Source: Erwinia sp. SLM-02 (GTDB taxonomy: Bacteria; Pseudomonadota; Gammaproteobacteria; Enterobacterales; Enterobacteriaceae). From it: DNA of 64,000 nt. The stretch is from positions 1,798,001-1,862,000 of the forward strand of contig NZ_JAQISN010000001.1 of NCBI RefSeq assembly GCF_037450285.1, in the 5' to 3' direction. The position numbers were made by a program, and so were the translations under genes. Within the stretch, counting starts at the first letter, position 1. Each line of letters begins with the position of its first letter. A model generated the notes under the pieces. That model was not told the origin of the DNA, ran no database searches, and was given only the letters and a program-made list of their open reading frames with translations. Shown one piece after another: positions 15,438-23,869 of the stretch.

Positions 15438-17423
15438 ATGACCGATGAACAGGGGCAAACGCTGCTATACGCCTGGTTTGGCACCAGCAGCCCTTATTGG
15501 CATTTACGCTTCGACAGTGATGCGCTGCACTTCGCCCAGGAAGAGAATGGCGCAATCAATATTGCCGTGCCGCTTAATGCGGCGCAGGCCAGTCTGATCC
15601 GCGAAATGACCGTGGTCACCTCCAGCGTTAACCTGACGCTGTCCCTGTATGGTACCTCGCTTTCCATGCATCTGGTCGGTCGCAAAGTCAGCCTCTCCCA
15701 GTGGGCGGGCACCGCCTCGGCCTGGGGCGATACCTCGGCGGTGGCGCGCGACCTGGCGCTGGGGCTGTCCTTCGCCGAGCAGGTGGTGTCGGAAGCGAAT
15801 TCGGTGATCGTTATCCTCGATCAGCACGGCAATATTCAGCGCTTTAACCGCCTGAGCGAAGAGTATACCGGGCTGAAGGAGCAGGAAGTGATCGGCCGCA
15901 ATGTCTTCCAGCTGTTTATGACCCGTCAGGAAGCGGCTTCCTCCCGCCGCAATGTCAGCACCTTCTTCCGCGAAGGCAGCTCCTATGAGGTTGAGCGCTG
16001 GATTAAAACCAAAATGGGCCAGCGCCTGTTCCTGTTTCGCAATAAGTTCGTCCACAGCGGCAGCGGTAAAAATGAAATTTATCTGATCTGCTCAGGCACC
16101 GATATTACCGAAGAGCGCCGCGCGCAGGAGCGCCTGCGGGTGCTGGCGAATACCGATACGATTACCGGCCTGCCCAACCGCACGGCGATTAACGATCGTA
16201 TTACCGAGGTGCTGGAAAACCGGGCGAATGAACAGATTGGCGTGGTGTATCTGGATCTCGATAACTTTAAAAAGGTCAACGACGCCTACGGCCACATGTT
16301 CGGCGACCAGCTGCTGCAGGCCGTATCGCTGGCCATTCTGAGCTGCCTGGAGAAAAACCAGACCCTGGCACGACTCGGCGGCGATGAGTTTATCGTGCTG
16401 GCGGAAGATACCACCCAGGCGGCACTGGAGGCGATGGCCTCCCGCATCATCGACCGGCTGAAACAGCCCTTCCGCATTGGCCTGATCGAGGTCTATTCCG
16501 GCTGCTCCATTGGTATTGCCATTGCCCCGCAGCACGGTGAGGATCGCGACAGCCTGATCCGCAACGCCGATACGGCCATGTACACCGCAAAAGAAAACGG
16601 CCGCGGCCAGTTCAGCGTGTTTTCCACCGAGATGAACCAGCGGGTGTTTGAGTACCTCTGGCTGGACACCAACCTGCGTAAGGCGCTGGAGCTGAGCCAG
16701 CTGGTTATCCACTACCAGCCCAAACTGGATGCGGACGGCACGGTTAGCAGCGTTGAGGCGCTGGTTCGCTGGCTTTCGCCCGAGCGCGGCCTGGTTCGCC
16801 CCGACCGCTTCATCTCCTATGCCGAAGAGTCCGGGCTGATTGTGCCGCTGGGCCGCTGGGTGATGCTGACGGTGCTGGAACAGATCCTCGAATGGCGCAA
16901 GCAGGGTATTTTCCTGCGCGTGGCGGTCAACGTTTCTGCCCGCCAACTGATCGATCAGAGTATCTATACCGACCTCAAGCTGGCCCTGGACGAGGCCGGG
17001 CTGGAAAGCTGCCCGATTGATATCGAGCTGACCGAAAGCTGTCTGATGGAGAATGAAAGCCAGGCCCTGGTGCTGATGGGCGAGTTCCAGCAGCTCGGCG
17101 CATCGGTGCATCTGGACGATTTCGGCACCGGCTACTCCTCCCTCTCGCAGCTGGCGCGCGTGCCGATTGACGCCATCAAGCTCGACCAGAGCTTTATTCG
17201 TGATGTGAACGAGAAGTCCGTTTCGCAGTCGCTGGTGCGGGCGATCGTGGCCGTTGCCCGTGCGCTGAACCTGCAGGTGATTGCCGAGGGGATTGAAACC
17301 GAAGAAGAGGAAGCCTTCGCGCTGGCCTGCGGCGTTGACGTGCGGCAGGGCTATCTGTACGCGAAGCCAATGCCCGTTGAGGAACTTGAGCACTGGCTTG
17401 CGCAATACCTTGTTAAAGCCTGA
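15438..17423 (+). CDS. rpfR: RpfR/PdeR: DSF-sensing cyclic-di-GMP phosphodiesterase
   Basis: A 661-residue signalling protein with a full N-terminal region (1-100) like the RpfF-interaction domain of RpfR, a PAS domain (about 108-225, with VIVILDQHGNIQRFNRLSEEYTG), a GGDEF domain (235-395, motif GGDEF at 314-318) and an EAL domain (405-655, EALVRW at 440-445, ELTES at 530-534, DDFGTGYSSL at 560-569). All usual EAL catalytic motifs are intact, so it should degrade c-di-GMP; the intact GGDEF leaves cyclase activity possible. E. coli PdeR (YciR) is the same family. Here the neighbour on the opposite strand is the DSF synthase, as in Burkholderia and Cronobacter rpfF-rpfR, where fatty-acid signal binding to PAS controls c-di-GMP turnover. 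The ribosome binding site is AAGGAGAAAAATAA before ATG. Confidence 0.9.
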   Translation: MTDEQGQTLLYAWFGTSSPYWHLRFDSDALHFAQEENGAINIAVPLNAAQASLIREMTVVTSSVNLTLSLYGTSLSMHLVGRKVSLSQWAGTASAWGDTSAVARDLALGLSFAEQVVSEANSVIVILDQHGNIQRFNRLSEEYTGLKEQEVIGRNVFQLFMTRQEAASSRRNVSTFFREGSSYEVERWIKTKMGQRLFLFRNKFVHSGSGKNEIYLICSGTDITEERRAQERLRVLANTDTITGLPNRTAINDRITEVLENRANEQIGVVYLDLDNFKKVNDAYGHMFGDQLLQAVSLAILSCLEKNQTLARLGGDEFIVLAEDTTQAALEAMASRIIDRLKQPFRIGLIEVYSGCSIGIAIAPQHGEDRDSLIRNADTAMYTAKENGRGQFSVFSTEMNQRVFEYLWLDTNLRKALELSQLVIHYQPKLDADGTVSSVEALVRWLSPERGLVRPDRFISYAEESGLIVPLGRWVMLTVLEQILEWRKQGIFLRVAVNVSARQLIDQSIYTDLKLALDEAGLESCPIDIELTESCLMENESQALVLMGEFQQLGASVHLDDFGTGYSSLSQLARVPIDAIKLDQSFIRDVNEKSVSQSLVRAIVAVARALNLQVIAEGIETEEEEAFALACGVDVRQGYLYAKPMPVEELEHWLAQYLVKA

Positions 17424-17428
17424 TTATC

Positions 17429-17451
17429 GCGGGGTTAGCTGCTTACCCCGC
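17429..17451. terminator. Shared terminator between rpfR and rpfF
   Basis: GCGGGGT (17429-17435) pairs with ACCCCGC (17445-17451). The hairpin lies between the convergent rpfR and rpfF stops and overlaps the rpfF stop codon; plus-strand flank CTTTC is only weakly T-rich. Confidence 0.6.
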
Positions 17452-18312
17452 TTTCAGTAAAGACTGGGCGCTGTGGCGGTTTTGCAGGTTGACCAGCCGC
17501 TCCATGTAGGCAATATCTTTCGGCTCCAGGCTGAAGGCGAAATCAACCCAGTCCTCGGTGATATCCATCAGCTCGGCCCGGGTCAGCTGAAGCACGCGCT
17601 GACGCGCTTTCAGCATCGCCCGCACGCCGTTGAGTTTTGGCCGCAGCGTATCAATAAAGGTACGCGTGCTGCGGTAAGCGTCATCCGGCTGGAATAGCTT
17701 ATCGACCAGCCCCCGCGTTTCAAACCACTCGGCGGTGTGCGACTCCCCTTCACAAATCAGCTCTTCTGCCAGCTTCATCCCCGCCCGACGCGCAACCAGC
17801 GAATAGCCGCCCATCCCGGGGAACAGATTGAAGGCAATTTCCGGGAAGCCCATCCGCGCGGTGTTTTGCGCCAGGATGAAATGATGCGCCAGTGCCGCCT
17901 CAAATCCACCGCCCAGCGCGCTGCCCTCCACCATGGCGATAGTCACCGCGCCGGTGTCGAATCCCCGCGCCGCCGCATGGATGCAGTCGACGCAGGCGCG
18001 GGCGTAGGCCCTCAGCGCCTCGCGGCGGCCGTTTTTGATCGACTCGACGAAGAAACTGAGATCGCCTCCGGCATTGAACATGCCGGGGACCAGTGAACCG
18101 GTCACCCAAAAATCGATAGCCAGCCCCGAACGCTGCGCCGCGTAGCTGAGATTCATGATCTCCTCTATCAGCTGATGGTTGAAGCTCGGGCGCGGCTGCG
18201 CCCGCAGCAGCATCCACATGGTCCGGCGCTCCTCCTCATAGTAAGCGGAAAGCTGGGTCATCTGTCCGGCTTCACTGAACAGTCTGCAGGTAGTCTGGTT
18301 TACAACGGTCAT
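17443..18312 (-). CDS. rpfF: RpfF, DSF-family fatty-acid signal synthase
   Basis: A crotonase-superfamily enzyme of 289 residues, the length of Xanthomonas RpfF. It makes a cis-2-unsaturated fatty-acid signal (DSF/BDSF) from acyl-ACP by dehydration and thioester cleavage. The oxyanion-hole and catalytic segments read VEGSALGGGFEAAL and MGFPEIAFNLFPGMGGYS; Glu138 and Glu158 keep the 20-residue spacing of the two catalytic glutamates of RpfF (Glu141/Glu161). The C-terminal ITEDWVDFAFSL...MERLVNLQNRHS also matches RpfF rather than ordinary enoyl-CoA hydratases. The gene converges on the rpfR stop with only 19 bases between. The ribosome binding site is GAGGATAATAAT before ATG. The product chain length is not predictable from sequence. 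Confidence 0.9.
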   Translation of the reverse strand: MTVVNQTTCRLFSEAGQMTQLSAYYEEERRTMWMLLRAQPRPSFNHQLIEEIMNLSYAAQRSGLAIDFWVTGSLVPGMFNAGGDLSFFVESIKNGRREALRAYARACVDCIHAAARGFDTGAVTIAMVEGSALGGGFEAALAHHFILAQNTARMGFPEIAFNLFPGMGGYSLVARRAGMKLAEELICEGESHTAEWFETRGLVDKLFQPDDAYRSTRTFIDTLRPKLNGVRAMLKARQRVLQLTRAELMDITEDWVDFAFSLEPKDIAYMERLVNLQNRHSAQSLLKAG

Positions 18313-18481
18313 ATTATTATCCTCGATTAGTCATGCGTTCTGTACGCAGCTCCAGCCTAATCGACAGGATGTTTACACTAAATGGCTGTTTGATTATTAA
18401 AGCAAAATAGTAAATTTTCAGACAAAAAGTGACAGTAACCACCCGGATAAAATGACCGTCGACGCTGAAAAACCAGCGGCG

Positions 18482-19186
18482 TTAACCTGAATTCTGCCCG
18501 TAGTACGCTCCGGCACCGTGCTTCCGCAGATAGTGCTTGTCCAGCAGGGTTTGCTGCATCACCGGCAGTTCCGGGGCAAGCTGCTGGCTGAAAATCCCCA
18601 TATAGGCGACTTCCTCCAGCACGACCGCGCTGTGAACGGCATCGTCCGCGCTTTTTCCCCAGCAGAATGGGCCGTGAGAATTGACCAGCACCGCGGGGAT
18701 AGCCAGCGGATCGATATCCCGTTCGCGCAGGGTTTCAATAATCACCTGTCCGGTTTCCCACTCATAGCGCTGGTTGATTTCGCTATCGGTCATTTTGCGC
18801 GTACAGGGGACCGCGCCGTAAAAATCATCGGCATGCGTGGTTCCCCAGGCGGGGATATCCCGGCCCGCCTGCGCCCAGATAGTGGCGTGGCGGGAGTGAG
18901 TATGGACAATTCCACCAATTTCCGGCCATGCCAGATAGAGAGCGCGATGGGTGTCGGTATCCGATGACGGGCGTTTACTGCCTTCAACAATGTTCCCGCT
19001 TTCCAGCTCGACCACCACCATATCGTCACGCTGCATCTGTTCGTAGCTGACTCCGGAAGGTTTAATCACCACCAGCCCCTGCTGGCGGTCGATGGCGCTG
19101 ACGTTACCCCAGGTAAAGGTCACCAGCCCGTAACGCGGCAGCGCGAGGTTGGCTTCCAGCACCTGCTGTTTTAGTTGTTCAAGCAT
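18482..19186 (-). CDS. araD: L-ribulose-5-phosphate 4-epimerase (AraD/UlaF/SgbE type), orphan
   Basis: A 234-residue class II aldolase-like epimerase that interconverts L-ribulose 5-phosphate and D-xylulose 5-phosphate. Zinc-binding histidines are in GGIVHTHSRHATIWAQ (near residues 95 and 97) and in LVNSHGPFCWGK (near 171). Phosphate-site residues are in TWGNVSA and KPSGVSY. It is closest in my recall to E. coli AraD, including the end LLDKHYLRKHGAGAYYGQ, but no araB, araA, araC or ulaABC-type genes are next to it, so its pathway is unknown. UlaF or SgbE function cannot be excluded. The start is supported by GGAGAATTAACG before ATG. Confidence 0.85.
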   Translation of the reverse strand: MLEQLKQQVLEANLALPRYGLVTFTWGNVSAIDRQQGLVVIKPSGVSYEQMQRDDMVVVELESGNIVEGSKRPSSDTDTHRALYLAWPEIGGIVHTHSRHATIWAQAGRDIPAWGTTHADDFYGAVPCTRKMTDSEINQRYEWETGQVIIETLRERDIDPLAIPAVLVNSHGPFCWGKSADDAVHSAVVLEEVAYMGIFSQQLAPELPVMQQTLLDKHYLRKHGAGAYYGQNSG

Positions 19187-19504
19187 CGTTAATTCTCCGA
19201 TTCGGTCCGTGTGTCATTGTCGACGCAGGCGAGGAGAGCGGGTATGGAGGTAATGGCTGGATAAAGGCAGTTTCCGGCTGACTGCGGCATTATGCGTTAT
19301 CGGTCAGCGGCACATTATTCGGAATTTTTACCTGGGAAGCGCGGCGGCAGCTTCTAAAATTAGACCAGATGGTTAACGTTCGCGATAGTCAGCTCGCTAA
19401 CCGTTAACAATAGCGCTGTAAAAATAGACAGTTTCAGTCCGAAAATCCGGGAATCCACTATACTTAACCGGGTAATCAGTCGCTGCAATTGAGGAGTATT
19501 CACT
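19187..19504. other. Divergent regulatory region, araD and osmB
   Basis: This 318-base region holds the promoters of araD (leftward) and osmB (rightward). An inverted repeat GTTAACG (19372-19378) / CGTTAAC (19402-19408) could be an operator. No gene was seen in it. Confidence 0.5.
19430..19467 (+). promoter_or_regulatory. osmB promoter (sigma-S-like -10)
   Basis: CTATACTTAA with -10 TATACT at 19459-19464 fits the extended -10 preferred by sigma-S (C before TATACT). E. coli osmB is osmotically induced and depends partly on RpoS. The ribosome binding site GAGGAG is ten bases before the ATG. Confidence 0.55.
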
Positions 19505-19720
19505 ATGACAAACACTGCAAAACGCATTACCGCTGCGATGCTGGCGGCAACACTGGTTCTTTCCCTCAGTGCCTGTTCAAACTGGTCTAAACGCGACCGT
19601 AATACGGCTATCGGTGCCGGTGCGGGGGCAATAGGTGGTTCGATCCTGACTAACGGTAGCGGTTTGGGTACCGTCGGTGGTGCCGCCGTCGGGGGTATTA
19701 TCGGGCATCAGGTTGATTAA
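19505..19720 (+). CDS. osmB: OsmB, osmotically inducible lipoprotein
   Basis: A 71-residue small outer-membrane lipoprotein. The signal peptide MTNTAKRITAAMLAATLVLS ends in the lipobox LSAC with Cys23 as the lipidated residue. The mature part begins SNWSKRDRNTAIGAGAGAIGG and is a glycine-zipper segment (GxxxG repeats in GAGAGAIGG and GGAAVGGIIGH). In E. coli OsmB is induced by high osmolarity and on entry to stationary phase; its molecular role is not settled. It is a single-gene unit with its own promoter and terminator. Confidence 0.96.
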   Translation: MTNTAKRITAAMLAATLVLSLSACSNWSKRDRNTAIGAGAGAIGGSILTNGSGLGTVGGAAVGGIIGHQVD

Positions 19721-19771
19721 CACGTTTTCACCTTCGGTATCTCTGGTTACCGCAGCGAAAAAGGAAGTAAT

Positions 19772-19798
19772 GAGGCCACCATTGTGGCCTCTTGTTTT
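19772..19798 (+). terminator. osmB terminator
   Basis: GAGGCCAC (19772-19779), loop CATT, GTGGCCTC (19784-19791), then TTGTTTT. Confidence 0.9.
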
Positions 19799-19852
19799 CA
19801 GACGAGCTTGATGCGTAGCGGATGTGACCGGGACAGCGTTGGACGGTCGTTT

Positions 19853-20179
19853 TCAACCGCCAGCAAGCTTAACCTTGTGGCCTTTGGCCTCAAGCAGCGT
19901 TTTTAATAAATCCCGCTTGTCGCCCTGAATTTCAATCACGCCATCCTTCACCGCGCCGCCGCAGCCGCATTTTTTCTTCAGTTCGGCCGCCAGCTTTTCC
20001 AGTTCTGCATCGTCAACGTCCACTCCTGAGATCAGGCAGACGCCCTTGCCTTTACGACCGCTGGTCTGGCGCTGAATGCGAACGATCCCGTCGCCTTTCG
20101 GGCGCGGCGCTTTCTCTTTCACTTCATCTATCCGGCCCGTGGCGGTGGAGTAGACCAGCCTGCTGTTATCGTCGGCCAT
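19853..20179 (-). CDS. yciH: YciH, SUI1/eIF1-family translation factor homologue
   Basis: A 108-residue protein of the SUI1 family, the usual length. The core runs from IVRIQRQTSGRKGKGVCLISGVDV through KKKCGCGGAVKDGVIEIQGD, the eIF1-like alpha/beta fold with its basic loop. E. coli YciH affects the fidelity of translation initiation and may act as an inhibitor under stress. Its ATG shares a base with the pyrF stop (TAATG), so the two are co-translated from the pyrF transcript, as in E. coli. Confidence 0.96.
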   Translation of the reverse strand: MADDNSRLVYSTATGRIDEVKEKAPRPKGDGIVRIQRQTSGRKGKGVCLISGVDVDDAELEKLAAELKKKCGCGGAVKDGVIEIQGDKRDLLKTLLEAKGHKVKLAGG

Positions 20180-20895
20180 TATGCCTCCTGGATTGAGGTT
20201 AGGATCTCTTGCAGGGTCGCCGCCGGATTAGCCGACTGGGTAATCGGACGCCCGATCACCATATAATCCACGCCGGCCTGCACCGCCTGCTGCGGGGTCA
20301 TGATGCGGCGCTGATCGCCCGCGTCGCTGCCCGCAGGACGGATGCCGGGCGTGACCAGCTTGAAATCCTGGCCGATAGCCTGCTTAAAGCGGCTGGCTTC
20401 ATGCGCCGAACAGACCACGCCATCCAGACCGCACTGATTGGTCAGGCGCGCAAGGCGTTCCGCCTGCTCCGCCGGGGACAGCTCAATACCCAGGCCACGC
20501 AGGTCCTCCGCATCCATGCTGGTCAGCACGGTAACGGCGATCAGCAAAGGCGCGTCTTTGCCAAACGGGAGCAGCGCTTCGCGGGCCGCATTCATCATTC
20601 GCGCCCCGCCGCTGGCGTGAACGTTCACCATCCACACGCCCAGGTCGGCGGCCGCCGCCACGGCATGCGCCGTGGTATTGGGAATATCATGAAACTTCAG
20701 GTCAAGGAAGACCTCGAAACCACGCTGTTGCAGGTCGCGCACCAGCTGCGGGCCAAACAGGGTAAACATCTCTTTCCCCACTTTCAGGCGGCAGCTGCCG
20801 GGTTCAATCTGGTCAACAAAGGCCAGGGCGCGGTCGCGATCGGCGTAATCTAGCGCAACAACAATCGGTGAGCCGTTAAGCTGGGGTGAATGCAT
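20179..20895 (-). CDS. pyrF: Orotidine-5'-phosphate decarboxylase
   Basis: The last enzyme of UMP synthesis, converting OMP to UMP. The catalytic Lys-Asp network is in VFLDLKFHDIPNT, and the phosphate-binding end is LVTPGIRP with VGADYMVIGRP-like VGVDYMVIGRPIT. I place the start at 20895 (MHSPQLNGSPIVVALDYAD): AGAGGG stands eight bases before this ATG, and the length (238) is then close to E. coli PyrF (245). An in-frame ATG at 20952 would add 19 residues without homology. pyrF and yciH form one unit. Confidence 0.96.
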   Translation of the reverse strand: MHSPQLNGSPIVVALDYADRDRALAFVDQIEPGSCRLKVGKEMFTLFGPQLVRDLQQRGFEVFLDLKFHDIPNTTAHAVAAAADLGVWMVNVHASGGARMMNAAREALLPFGKDAPLLIAVTVLTSMDAEDLRGLGIELSPAEQAERLARLTNQCGLDGVVCSAHEASRFKQAIGQDFKLVTPGIRPAGSDAGDQRRIMTPQQAVQAGVDYMVIGRPITQSANPAATLQEILTSIQEA

Positions 20896-21222
20896 CAATA
20901 AACCCTCTTTCAGTGGAGCACCGCATGGCGCAAACAGAATAGTCACAGTCATTCAGCAAACGGCTGCGGGCAGTTCACTGAAATCAGCAAGCGGAAACGG
21001 CAGGCATTTTACCTGCGGATGGGGAAAATTCACAGTTAACCCGCTGAGAATTCTTAGTGACTGGTGACGAATTGCCACCGTCCCCCTGTCAGACATTGCT
21101 GCCAACGGGGCTGCTGGAACCGCCAGGGAGAGGCAAGCTAGAGTATGTTGTAACTAAGTCGAGCTAAAGGATATTGATAATTAAAGAGGTCAGGACAGAT
21201 AACCGTTGCTCAGGCGCAATGA

Positions 21223-22392
21223 TTATTGTCCATCCAGCCCGCGGATCGGCTTCACGGAAGACCAGGCCCGGCACGACGGGCAGTGCCAGTAAAGGGCATG
21301 TGCGGTGAACCCACATTTGTGGCAGCGATAGCGAGGCTTGGTGCGGATTTGCTCACCCACCATATCGCGCAGCACCATCAGGCTCTCTTTGGCACGACCG
21401 TCTTCCGCTTCCTGCAGGTTGAAATCCATCAGGCGATGGAACACGCGCATGGTGGGATGACGCTGAAGCTGACGGGTGATGTAGGTTTGCGCCACTTCCG
21501 GGCCTTCATCGCGATCGAGAATGCCGGCGAGATACAGTTCTGCCGCCGCGCCGGTATTTTCCTCCACGCAGCGCTTGAGGTAATCGCTCCAGGCCCTGGG
21601 CTGGTTGAGATGAACGAAACAGGTTTCCAGCATTTCCAGCGTCTCGCTGACCAGCTCACGATCCTGCTCGATAACGCGCTGCAGGTGGATAACGGCTTTG
21701 GCATAATCGCCTTTCGCCATATGGATCCGCCCCATCATAATGGAGATACGGGCGCTGTTGCGGTCCGCCGCTTCGCCCTTTTTCAGCAGATTCATTGCGC
21801 GTTCAAGATCGTCACTGCCCATCGCCTGCAGCGCCAGCTCGCAGTAGAAGTGGGCAATTTCCATTTTTTTCTGCTCTTTCCCCAGCTTCACCAGGCGTTC
21901 TGCCACTTCAATGGCATTCGGCCAGTCGCTGGTCGACTGATGGATAATCAGCAGCTGCTGCAGCGCACCGATACGAAAATCCGTTTCCTCAACCAGCTGG
22001 CCGAACATCTGTTCTGCACGGTCGTAAAGCCCGGCCACCATGTAATCACGGCCAAGCTGCTGTATGGCAAGCAGGCGCTGATCGTAGGTCAGGGAGGCAC
22101 TTTCCATCAGCGCCTGGTGGATGCGGATGGCGCGGTCAACTTCACCGCGCGAGCGGAACAGATTGCCCAGGGTCAGGTGGGCTTCAACCGTCCCGCTGTC
22201 TTCCTTGAGCATGTCAAGAAACAGGTCGACGGCTTTGTCCTGTTGATTTGAGAGCAGGAAGTTGACCCCGGCCACGTAATCACGTGACAGGCGGCTCGCC
22301 TCCTGTTGCTTGTCCTGTTGCGCACTTCGGCGCCCCATATACCAGCCGTAGGCGGCGGCTACGGGAAGTAACAGAAACAGCAGTTCCAACAT
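21223..22392 (-). CDS. lapB: LapB (YciM), LPS assembly TPR protein
   Basis: LapB controls lipopolysaccharide synthesis by presenting LpxC to the FtsH protease. The protein has 389 residues: an N-terminal membrane anchor (about 1-17), a cytoplasmic array of TPR repeats, and a C-terminal rubredoxin-like zinc site with Cys357, Cys360, Cys371 and Cys374 (CHKC...CPSC), all matching E. coli. lapA lies six bases upstream, so the two are one operon. The ATG has AAGGAATAATC before it. Confidence 0.97.
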   Translation of the reverse strand: MLELLFLLLPVAAAYGWYMGRRSAQQDKQQEASRLSRDYVAGVNFLLSNQQDKAVDLFLDMLKEDSGTVEAHLTLGNLFRSRGEVDRAIRIHQALMESASLTYDQRLLAIQQLGRDYMVAGLYDRAEQMFGQLVEETDFRIGALQQLLIIHQSTSDWPNAIEVAERLVKLGKEQKKMEIAHFYCELALQAMGSDDLERAMNLLKKGEAADRNSARISIMMGRIHMAKGDYAKAVIHLQRVIEQDRELVSETLEMLETCFVHLNQPRAWSDYLKRCVEENTGAAAELYLAGILDRDEGPEVAQTYITRQLQRHPTMRVFHRLMDFNLQEAEDGRAKESLMVLRDMVGEQIRTKPRYRCHKCGFTAHALYWHCPSCRAWSSVKPIRGLDGQ

Positions 22393-22398
22393 AAATGA

Positions 22399-22707
22399 TT
22401 ATTCCTTGACGGCTGGCGTTCTTGACGCCGTCGCGGCAGCTTCCGTCTGCCCAAGCTGATGCTGCAGTCGTTTAAGCTTGCGCTGGCTGTTGGCCAGCGC
22501 CACGCGAACACGTAGCCAAAACAGCCCACATATCGCCCATCCCAGCAGGAAGCCAAAGGCAAACAGCGAGGCCAGCAGTGTAGAGATACGGAATTCACCC
22601 TGCGCCAGCAGATAGTTAAAGGTCACAACCTGGTCGTTATGCGCACCCAAAGTGACTGAAATGACAAAAATCGCCAGAACCACTAAAAAAATCAGCAAAT
22701 ATTTCAC
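22399..22707 (-). CDS. lapA: LapA (YciS), LPS assembly membrane protein
   Basis: A 102-residue inner-membrane protein with two helices (about residues 1-22 and 42-65) followed by a coiled-coil-like charged tail (NSQRKLKRLQHQLGQTEA). It works with LapB in coordinating LPS assembly. An inverted repeat ATCTGAT-GTTA-ATCAGAT (22721-22738) lies just upstream, in the expected promoter region of the operon. Confidence 0.95.
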   Translation of the reverse strand: MKYLLIFLVVLAIFVISVTLGAHNDQVVTFNYLLAQGEFRISTLLASLFAFGFLLGWAICGLFWLRVRVALANSQRKLKRLQHQLGQTEAAATASRTPAVKE

Positions 22708-22872
22708 AGTTCATCCCGTAATCTGATGTTAATCAGATGAATTATGCCAAAAAAAACGCCCTGATGCTTGTGTTGATACTCGCAGATCTCGGACGCCGCA
22801 CGATTTCCCTGCCCTCACTGCGATATAGCGCCATGTGACTGACAGTAATGGGGGCAAAAAATCCATTTACAA

Positions 22873-23640
22873 TCAGGGCGACTCATTTTCCCGCTGGCTG
22901 ATTTCCTGCTGTTCCTGCGGCAGAACGCTCAGCGGGCCGCAAAACCGCTGGGCAAGCCAGGTAGCCAGGGTAATAAACAGCCAGCTGAACAGCGTGGAGA
23001 CAATGAGGTCCTGCGGCCAGTGCATGCCCAGCACCAGGCGACTGCCCATCACCAGCGTGGCCCACATCAGCAGCAGTACGATAGTGGCATAGCGCCGACG
23101 CGGCCACAGCAGGCCGACGCCCAGCAGCGCCCAGCTGGCGGCAAACATTGTATGGCCGGAGGGGAATGAAAATCCGGTTTCAAACGCCCAGTGCCGCTTC
23201 AGCCAGCCGGGGAGCTGCGGATTATCGGCGATCGCCTCCTCTACCAGCTGGCTGCGCTGTTTGCGCTTCAGGTCGTAGAAATATTCATTACTGACCCCCT
23301 CGGCTTTTTCCAGCCACAGAACGTATGGCCGGGGTTCCTGCACCTGATTTTTGATCAGGCTTTTAGTGTACTGACCCAGCAGGATAGTGCCGACCAGAAT
23401 GGCTAACAGGAAGACCGCCGGCTTAACGCGAAAACGCAGGCACCAGAGGAACCAGCCGCACAGCAGCGTGCTGGTCAGCACGCCCCACGGACGGGTGACC
23501 GTCTCGGTGAATCCGTACAATGCCAGATAAACCCATCCCATCTCTCCCGGGTGCCACTGCCAGCCGGAAAGCGCCACCAGCACGGGCATCAACAGCAGGA
23601 GAAGCATCCCAATCGTGGTTCGTTTGAGAATTTCAGCCAT
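22873..23640 (-). CDS. pgpB: PgpB, phosphatidylglycerophosphatase B / undecaprenyl-PP phosphatase
   Basis: A 255-residue inner-membrane PAP2-family phosphatase acting on phosphatidylglycerophosphate and undecaprenyl pyrophosphate. The three PAP2 motifs are visible: KNQVQEPRP (motif 1), PSGHT (motif 2, in FSFPSGHTMFAASWALL) and SRLVLGMHWPQDLIVS (motif 3, catalytic His). About six membrane helices surround them. The start is preceded by TTAAGGAAGAAAG. It is divergent from ribA. Confidence 0.95.
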   Translation of the reverse strand: MAEILKRTTIGMLLLLLMPVLVALSGWQWHPGEMGWVYLALYGFTETVTRPWGVLTSTLLCGWFLWCLRFRVKPAVFLLAILVGTILLGQYTKSLIKNQVQEPRPYVLWLEKAEGVSNEYFYDLKRKQRSQLVEEAIADNPQLPGWLKRHWAFETGFSFPSGHTMFAASWALLGVGLLWPRRRYATIVLLLMWATLVMGSRLVLGMHWPQDLIVSTLFSWLFITLATWLAQRFCGPLSVLPQEQQEISQRENESP

Positions 23641-23869
23641 CTTTCTTCCTTAAAAACTCAGGTTATTTCTCTGGATTGATATAACAATAGTAATAAAAAT
23701 AATAACATATGAATTGCGAAGGTGATAATTGTGCGTTATCACTGGATAGCTCAAACATGTTAACCTTCGCGTCGCAGGTTATGGCAAAATAGCACGTATT
23801 GTAAGCCGTCAGGCAACTGACACTGCGCCATCTGATGATAGCGTACACCTGAAGTTTATGGAGAGTCAC

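Noticed and set aside
16092..17405. 437-codon frame antisense to rpfR
   Set aside because: Repetitive low-complexity composition and full overlap with the conserved GGDEF-EAL domains.
21226..22251. 341-codon plus-strand frame opposite lapB
   Set aside because: lapB is conserved over its whole length including the zinc site; the opposite frame has no family features.
23641..23869. FMN riboswitch before ribA
   Set aside because: The 217-base leader region is AT-rich and lacks the conserved RFN-element sequence blocks.
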